This document shows positions 59,498-64,000 of a DNA stretch of 64,000 nt, piece after piece. Positions within the stretch are counted from its first letter, which is position 1; every line of letters begins with the position of its first letter. The translations under genes and the position numbers were made by a program. The notes below the pieces were generated by a model. That model saw only the letters and a list, made by a program, of their open reading frames with translations. It was not told the DNA's origin and searched no databases. This DNA comes from Pseudoflavonifractor sp. (lineage in GTDB: Bacteria > Bacteroidota > Bacteroidia > Bacteroidales > Muribaculaceae), in the NCBI GenBank assembly GCA_023667145.1, contig JAMPAQ010000001.1:1243910-1307909 (forward strand), given 5' to 3'.

Positions 59498-60568
59498 ATG
59501 AAAATCGTCCCTCCTCCCGGCCTCCTTTCGCCCGATAAGTCATCGGAAAGACTCGCTGCTGCTGATCTGATCAAAGGCTTCCTGATACTGCTTGTGATTA
59601 TGGACCATACGGCGATTGCAGACGGATGGCAGAACTCCAAGGCATTCATCATGCTCGACCACATTGAAGTCCCGTCCTTTTTTGTGTTGGCAGGATATTT
59701 TTTCAGTTGCAAGAGAGACTTCATGACCTTTCTAATAAACAAGGTAAATAGATTGATAGTGCCTCTTGCATTTTTCATAACTCTGCTGTTTGCAATTGAC
59801 ATAATATTCTGCGTTACACCCCAGATACAACAATTTACCTTTAGCCACTACCTGTATTGCACACTCTACGGCCCGGTCAACTACCCGCTGTGGTTCCTAC
59901 GGGCATTGTTTATCTCGTCGATAATTTTTTATGGTATATACCATAAAATAGTACACCGTACTATTTTAGCCCAGACAATGATTATTTTATTTTACTCCAT
60001 ATCGATAATCCTACTCATATCCGTCACACTGTGGAATGGCATCAACTCCCGCATCGAGGCAGACCTCTATTACCTCAACATAGCATGCGCACTTATGTGG
60101 GTGCCTTTTCTCTGGGGAGGGAGCATAATGGGACGCTTCGACCTGCTGCGGCGCTCCATAAAATATCCGATGCTTTGCACCGTTATGGTATTGAGTTATA
60201 TGACTTGGCACATCACGGCGTTTGACACTGAGTTGTACCTCTCGCCTAACAGTGTGACAGATATAACAGCTTTTTATATTTGTGTTGTGTCGGGAAGTAT
60301 ATTTATCGGAGCGGTCGCAAGGTTGGTATCATGGATGCCGGTCATCAATTATCTAGGACAGTATTCGCTCATAGTGCTTGGAGCGCACGCTATATCCATA
60401 TATATCCTAAGGGCTATCGGTATCTCAAATCCCTCCATATTACTCCTTACCACTTGTATTATGATGATACCTGCCGTAGAACTTATCCGACATCATTTCC
60501 CAAGATATACGGCACAACGGGATTTAATCACAATATCATGCACTACTAAACGATTTGAAAATGGCTGA
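59498..60568 (+). CDS. Acyltransferase-3 family membrane protein (copy 2)
   Basis: 356 residues, about ten helices, family signature LIKGFLILLVIMDHT with the conserved histidine. Paralogue of the proteins at 57096 and 60561. AT-rich in the second half. The stop codon overlaps the next acyltransferase start by 8 nt, so the two are co-translated. The acyl acceptor is unknown. Confidence 0.85.
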   Translation: MKIVPPPGLLSPDKSSERLAAADLIKGFLILLVIMDHTAIADGWQNSKAFIMLDHIEVPSFFVLAGYFFSCKRDFMTFLINKVNRLIVPLAFFITLLFAIDIIFCVTPQIQQFTFSHYLYCTLYGPVNYPLWFLRALFISSIIFYGIYHKIVHRTILAQTMIILFYSISIILLISVTLWNGINSRIEADLYYLNIACALMWVPFLWGGSIMGRFDLLRRSIKYPMLCTVMVLSYMTWHITAFDTELYLSPNSVTDITAFYICVVSGSIFIGAVARLVSWMPVINYLGQYSLIVLGAHAISIYILRAIGISNPSILLLTTCIMMIPAVELIRHHFPRYTAQRDLITISCTTKRFENG

Positions 60569-61676
60569 TACAAACGGACGCATAGAGCATGTTGACATAA
60601 TGAAAGGGATAACAATCATCCTGGTTGTGTTCGGACACGTCTCGTGGGTCGGATATGACGATGCACTATATATAAATACTGTGCTATCAAACATCAGGAT
60701 GCCCATGTATTTCTTTATCAGCGGACTGTTCCTGTCCACGTCAAAGAAATTCATGACATTCCTTGTTGACAAGCTCAACAAGCATATAATCCCGTTCTTG
60801 TTTTTCGGGGCGCTCTATCTTCTCATCGAGGCATTTGTCCTCTACCCAAAAGAATACGCAACATTCCTGACCCCCTACTTTTCGCTTTATGTCATTATAT
60901 TAAACCTGATCAACATACCCTTATGGTTTCTTGAGTCGCTGTTTTTCAGCACAATCCTATTCTATTGTCTTATAAAAATGACTGAAATCCCATCCAAACG
61001 ATATAACATCATATTTTTAGGAATTGTATCGGTAATATTGTCAATAGCGGGTATCCATCTTAGTGAGTATGCCGAATTATACCGTTTGGATAATCCGATG
61101 AGCAAACTGTTGAACTACACCCATATATCCGTGTCTTTAGAGGTGCTTCCATTTTTTTATGCAGCATACGTGTTGCGAGAGAAGGGCTTCCTTTGGTGGA
61201 ATCCGACAGACAAAACACGATTCGCGCTGATGGGATTATCATTGGTCATCGTGCTGCTGACCGCTCGGCAATCAACATCATTTTTCAATTTCCAATATGA
61301 CAACCCGCGTTTGCTTATGCTTACAGCGGCATTCTCCGGCATACTGTTTCTGTGGTTAGGCACGCAATGGCTTACGCGCTATGCATCAAAATCACTGATT
61401 TACAGATATTTCAGATATTTGGGACGATACTCAATCATCATACTTGGAATCCACATCAGCTATATACATATATGTGAAAAATGGCTACCCAATGTGCATT
61501 TCATGATATGGTTTGCCTGCATATTGGCCGTAGCCCCGGCTACAATCTGGTTGCTCAAGAAATTGTTCCCGTGGTTTACGGCTCAAAAGAGCCTGCTCCC
61601 GTTACCCGCGTACAATACCACCAATGCCAACAAACGACGTAGCTACGCAGCCCCCGGGGCAATTGACAATCTGTAG
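60561..61676 (+). CDS. Acyltransferase-3 family membrane protein (copy 3)
   Basis: 371 residues, about ten helices; signature HVDIMKGITIILVVFGHVSW. More similar to copy 1 than to copy 2 around VDIMKGI and the MPMYFFISGLF segment. The ATG at 60561 was chosen over a TTG at 60555. It ends 231 bp before rpmB; that gap holds the rpmB promoter and leader. Confidence 0.85.
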   Translation: MADTNGRIEHVDIMKGITIILVVFGHVSWVGYDDALYINTVLSNIRMPMYFFISGLFLSTSKKFMTFLVDKLNKHIIPFLFFGALYLLIEAFVLYPKEYATFLTPYFSLYVIILNLINIPLWFLESLFFSTILFYCLIKMTEIPSKRYNIIFLGIVSVILSIAGIHLSEYAELYRLDNPMSKLLNYTHISVSLEVLPFFYAAYVLREKGFLWWNPTDKTRFALMGLSLVIVLLTARQSTSFFNFQYDNPRLLMLTAAFSGILFLWLGTQWLTRYASKSLIYRYFRYLGRYSIIILGIHISYIHICEKWLPNVHFMIWFACILAVAPATIWLLKKLFPWFTAQKSLLPLPAYNTTNANKRRSYAAPGAIDNL

Positions 61677-61717
61677 CCAAACCGCCCATAATAAGCCAAT
61701 TTTTCAGTGTATTTGAC

Positions 61718-61778
61718 GTGGGGGCGGTGGAATTAGTGGTGGAAAATTTGCGTAAGTTCTAAAAAATGTGTTACTTTG
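61718..61778 (+). promoter_or_regulatory. Promoter region of rpmB with GTGG-type repeats
   Basis: TTTG -33 box (61747-61750) and TTACTTTG -7 box (61771-61778), 20 bp apart. Immediately upstream, 61718-61746 carries repeated GTGG-type motifs (GGCGGTGGAATTAGTGGTGG). The transcript would have a leader of about 125 nt before rpmB, long enough for ribosomal-protein feedback, though no known structure is recognised. Confidence 0.5.
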
Positions 61779-61907
61779 CACTCTGTTTTGTGGCTCATCC
61801 TGTAAAGTAGTTTTGAATGATGCACTTAGCTACGATATGAGACTGAGATGGCGGCCATCAGAACGTCAAATGTTAAATCAATAACAAACAGATAATAACG
61901 AACAGCC

Positions 61908-62171
61908 ATGTCAAAGATTTGTCAGATTACAGGCAAGAAAGCGATGACCGGTAACAACGTCTCGCACTCAAAAAGACGTACCAAGCGCAAATTCAACGTC
62001 AACCTCTTCAACAAGAAGTTCTACTGGGTTGAGCAGGGCGTTTGGATCAGCCTCACTATCTCGGCCGCAGGTCTCCGCACCATCAACAAGCTCGGCCTCA
62101 ACGCAGCTATGATACAAGCCGCCGAGAAAGGTTATTTAACTGATAAAGATATTAAATTTTTAGAATTCTAA
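61908..62171 (+). CDS. rpmB: 50S ribosomal protein L28
   Basis: 87 residues with the L28 start [21 protein letters not shown] and the [16 protein letters not shown] segment. First gene of rpmB-rpmG-DUF4295, an arrangement typical of Bacteroidota. The operon uses Lys/Arg-rich small proteins as expected. Confidence 0.97.
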   Translation: MSKICQITGKKAMTGNNVSHSKRRTKRKFNVNLFNKKFYWVEQGVWISLTISAAGLRTINKLGLNAAMIQAAEKGYLTDKDIKFLEF

Positions 62172-62177
62172 AAGAAG

Positions 62178-62366
62178 ATGGCAAAGAAAGCTAAAGGTAA
62201 CAGAGTACAAGTAATACTTGAGTGCACCGAGCACAAGGCAAGTGGTATGCCCGGCACCTCACGTTACATCACCACCAAGAATAGAAAGAATACCACCGAA
62301 AGATTGGAGCTTAAGAAATACAACCCCATCCTTAAGCGCGTAACCGTTCACAAAGAAATTAAATAA
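62178..62366 (+). CDS. rpmG: 50S ribosomal protein L33
   Basis: 62 residues with [12 protein letters not shown] and [10 protein letters not shown], the L33 core. Only one cysteine remains, so it is the zinc-free type. 6 bp after rpmB. Confidence 0.97.
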   Translation: MAKKAKGNRVQVILECTEHKASGMPGTSRYITTKNRKNTTERLELKKYNPILKRVTVHKEIK

Positions 62367-62374
62367 TACTCGAT

Positions 62375-62524
62375 ATGGCAAAGAAAACCGTAGCATCACT
62401 GCAAAAAGGCGAAGGCCGTACCTACAGCAAGGTCATCAAGGTCGTCAAGTCTCCCAAGACAGGCGCATACACCTTCAAGGAGGAGATGGTTCCCAACGAC
62501 GCCGTAAAAGACGCTTTGAAATAA
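62375..62524 (+). CDS. DUF4295 family protein
   Basis: A 49-residue basic protein (MAKKTVASLQKGEGRTYSK, ending PNDAVKDALK). The family occurs only beside rpmB-rpmG in Bacteroidota and is presumed ribosome-associated; no function is proven. 8 bp after rpmG. Confidence 0.9.
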   Translation: MAKKTVASLQKGEGRTYSKVIKVVKSPKTGAYTFKEEMVPNDAVKDALK

Positions 62525-62553
62525 TCACGTACACCAACGTACAAGATACATCC

Positions 62554-62580
62554 GCGACCCGTCACAACATGGCGGGTCGC
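62554..62580 (+). terminator. Terminator of the rpmB operon
   Basis: 8-bp stem GCGACCCG / CGGGTCGC with an 11-nt loop, followed by CGCTTTTA, 29 nt after the DUF4295 stop. Confidence 0.7.
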
Positions 62581-62611
62581 CGCTTTTAGATATCTTTTTA
62601 TAAGAAACAAT

Positions 62612-62902
62612 ATGGCATCACTACATCATTACATCTGCACCAATTCCAAGTGTGACTTTGAAATCCACACCGAGCCTTACGGCCACTATGCCCTTATGTC
62701 GGGAGAGTACTTTGAGTTCCGCTGTCCCGGGTGCAGGGAGATTCTCACATTCTCGGCAGAGGAGATTGCCCGATATAGCCACAACATTGTCGAGTGTCCC
62801 CGTTGCGCCGGCAACCTATACACATGGAACGCCACCGATGGTACCTGCCCAAAATGCAACTCCCCTCTCCAAGACACCGGAATCGACCTGCTGGCCGACT
62901 AA
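62612..62902 (+). CDS. Small double zinc-ribbon protein
   Basis: A 96-residue protein with three CxxC or Cx4C-type knuckles: C9-x4-C14, C38-x2-C41, C62-x2-C65 and C79-x2-C82, enough for two zinc sites. It resembles uncharacterised rubredoxin-like/zinc-ribbon proteins. It lies after the rpmB operon terminator, so it probably needs read-through or its own promoter (TATCTTTT near 62590 is not a good -7 box). Confidence 0.7.
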   Translation: MASLHHYICTNSKCDFEIHTEPYGHYALMSGEYFEFRCPGCREILTFSAEEIARYSHNIVECPRCAGNLYTWNATDGTCPKCNSPLQDTGIDLLAD

Positions 62903-62997
62903 CGACACTACGACTTTGCCGGACTTAATTCAATACGTATGTCCCTTTTTCGTAACTACTCAGCGAGGAGTTATTCCGTAAATAACTGATTATCAAT

Positions 62998-63077
62998 GTA
63001 GGGATGCTCCATGGAGCATCCGATACCCGGACAAAACCACAATATAGACGAGCGGCTGCTTCATGAAGCAGCCCTAC
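62998..63077. repeat. Twin-palindrome repeat element (REP/BIME-like)
   Basis: Two perfect 20-bp palindromes of like design: GGATGCTCCATGGAGCATCC (63002-63021) and GGCTGCTTCATGAAGCAGCC (63054-63073), 32 bp apart. The whole 80-bp unit is bounded by GTAGGG and CCCTAC in inverted orientation. Such bounded palindrome pairs are typical of REP-type elements moved by RAYT transposases. Only one copy is in the window. The stretch 62903-62997 holds another small inverted repeat (GTTATT/AATAAC) and no gene. Confidence 0.7.
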
Positions 63078-63178
63078 AAATATCTGACTGTCAACATGAT
63101 TAATTGGACTGAATAGCTACTTTTTTCACCATACACGTTAAAAAACATTAAAAACAGCGATTCTTGGGGGAAATCGCC

Positions 63179-63204
63179 AATAATAATAATAATAATAATA
63201 ATAA
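63179..63204. repeat. (AAT)n simple sequence repeat
   Basis: About 8.7 units of AAT, 56 bp before the start of the secreted cysteine-rich protein gene, in the likely promoter region. Tract-length changes could tune expression. Confidence 0.85.
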
Positions 63205-63260
63205 GTAAATTAGCCACATAATTACAGCCGATTATACTTTAACCCTTAAACTATATTGCA

Positions 63261-63863
63261 ATGCGAAAATCAATCTTTTTAATCCTCTTGGCCCTATTGG
63301 CGATATGCACGCCTCAGGCCAACGCACAATGGGGTGCCAGCTCAAGGCAAGTGAATCTGACCCTCAACAACGGATGCCGATTTGTCGGTCTCGAATCATC
63401 ATGGAACTCCGTTCCGACCTATCACGGCACTCTCACCTTTCCTGACGGAAGCAAGTTTTGCACTATGAGAAACCATTACGGAAGCGGTCTTGACAGAAAT
63501 TTTCAGCCGATGGCAGGTACTTTCTATAAAATTACCCCCGCAGGCCAAATATATTCCATAACATACTTTCAAGGAAGAAGCATGGGCGAGACGCTAATGA
63601 CAGGAGCCTCGTATCGTATTGAGAATGACGGCATCGTCGTATACTTTCCCAATTCAGGCTCGTCAGGCTCATCCGGCTACGTAGCGCCCCCGGCCCCTGC
63701 CCCCAATAACAACCAGTGTCACACGTGCAGCGGCACGGGAAAGTGCACGATATGCAGCGGCACCGGGTGGAGTCCAAATCATGCCTCGGGAATACAGGCA
63801 AAATGCGGTGGCTGCGGTGGCACCGGCCATTGCGCCTCTTGCCGAGGTCTGGGTCACCACTGA
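63261..63863 (+). CDS. Secreted protein with DnaJ-type cysteine-rich domain
   Basis: A 200-residue protein. A signal peptide (MRKSIFLILLALLAICTPQ, cleavage after NAQ near 23) is followed by a beta-rich part with MORN-like features (about 25-130: YHGTLTFPDGSKF), a Ser/Gly/Pro linker, and a C-terminal set of four CxxCxGxG-like knuckles (about 150-198: CHTCSGTGKC, CTICSGTGW, CGGCGGTGHC, CASCRGLGHH), as in the DnaJ zinc-finger. Such a domain on an exported protein without a J domain is unusual. Function is not known; zinc binding is likely. Confidence 0.72.
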   Translation: MRKSIFLILLALLAICTPQANAQWGASSRQVNLTLNNGCRFVGLESSWNSVPTYHGTLTFPDGSKFCTMRNHYGSGLDRNFQPMAGTFYKITPAGQIYSITYFQGRSMGETLMTGASYRIENDGIVVYFPNSGSSGSSGYVAPPAPAPNNNQCHTCSGTGKCTICSGTGWSPNHASGIQAKCGGCGGTGHCASCRGLGHH

Positions 63864-63946
63864 TCCCTCATCGTCCAATTGCCATAGACGAAACCTCAGA
63901 CCCCGTCCCCAACAACGCAATCACGTCCACAAACCGAAAAAACAGC

Positions 63947-63980
63947 GAGGCTGTGTCAAAATAGGCGCAGCCTCTTTTTT
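63947..63980 (+). terminator. Intrinsic terminator
   Basis: GAGGCTG / CAGCCTC stem followed by TTTTTT, 84 nt after the secreted protein gene. Confidence 0.85.
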
Positions 63981-64000
63981 ATGGTCTTTGAGGTTTCAAT

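Noticed and set aside
63179..63204. CRISPR-like or coding repeat
   Set aside because: A plain trinucleotide tract; no spacers or repeat units of CRISPR size occur anywhere in the window.

Overview
The window is chromosomal DNA from a member of the Bacteroidota, order Bacteroidales; a Muribaculaceae-like genome is my best guess from gene content and moderate-to-high GC, but that is inference. Evidence for the phylum: repeated TAnnTTTG -7 promoter boxes with a TTTG/TTGG box about 19-22 bp upstream, almost no Shine-Dalgarno sequences, an Nqr pump, an ExbB-ExbD-ExbD-TonB operon, a BspA-type leucine-rich-repeat surface protein with a sorting-domain-like tail, and the rpmB-rpmG-DUF4295 trio. There is no prophage, CRISPR array or complete insertion sequence.

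Layout. 1-5.5 kb: alaS (3' end cut by the window edge), an M23 peptidase, a MerR-type regulator and an MFS transporter. 5.7-8.8 kb: BspA-like LRR protein. 8.8-10.1 kb: a gene-free 1.35-kb region holding three related promoter-plus-leader elements (two reading left, one reading right). 10.1-17.4 kb: a four-gene operon of unknown function (zinc-ribbon/SPFH-like coiled-coil protein; Sel1-repeat membrane protein; small secreted protein; HEPN-like plus C25/caspase-fold peptidase), closed by a terminator. 17.5-22.4 kb: AI-2E-family permease, DUF2007 protein, MltG, and a two-gene redox pair. 22.5-29.1 kb: tRNA-His, a REP-associated transposase remnant, and a TPP-riboswitch-controlled thiamin operon (thiD-thiS-tenI-like-thiE-thiG-thiC-thiH). 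29.1-35.7 kb: EamA exporter, ABC-F ATPase, TonB/ExbD/ExbD/ExbB operon. 35.9-41.9 kb: nqrABCDEF. 42-47 kb: dxs-trkA-trkH and tRNA-Met. 47-55 kb: TamB-like protein, Na+/amino-acid symporter, NAD+ synthetase. 55-62 kb: outer-membrane barrel protein, tsaD, cinA and three AT-rich acyltransferase-3 genes. 62-64 kb: rpmB, rpmG, DUF4295, a zinc-ribbon protein, a twin-palindrome repeat, an (AAT)n tract and a secreted cysteine-rich protein.

Most genes are core metabolism and envelope functions. Two features are not explained by known families. First, the BspA-like gene and the four-gene operon are divergent and carry homologous 5' leaders of about 400 and 375 nt, with conserved promoters, a conserved roughly 90-nt foldable block with alternative pairings, and a hairpin just before each start codon. 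A third partial copy lies between them without a gene. This looks like a duplicated cis-regulatory RNA. Second, the operon pairs a clan-CD peptidase carrying a HEPN-type RNxxxH motif with an SPFH-like scaffold and a membrane-anchored repeat protein, a combination that suggests a stress- or phage-response module. Its function is inferred only from domain architecture.
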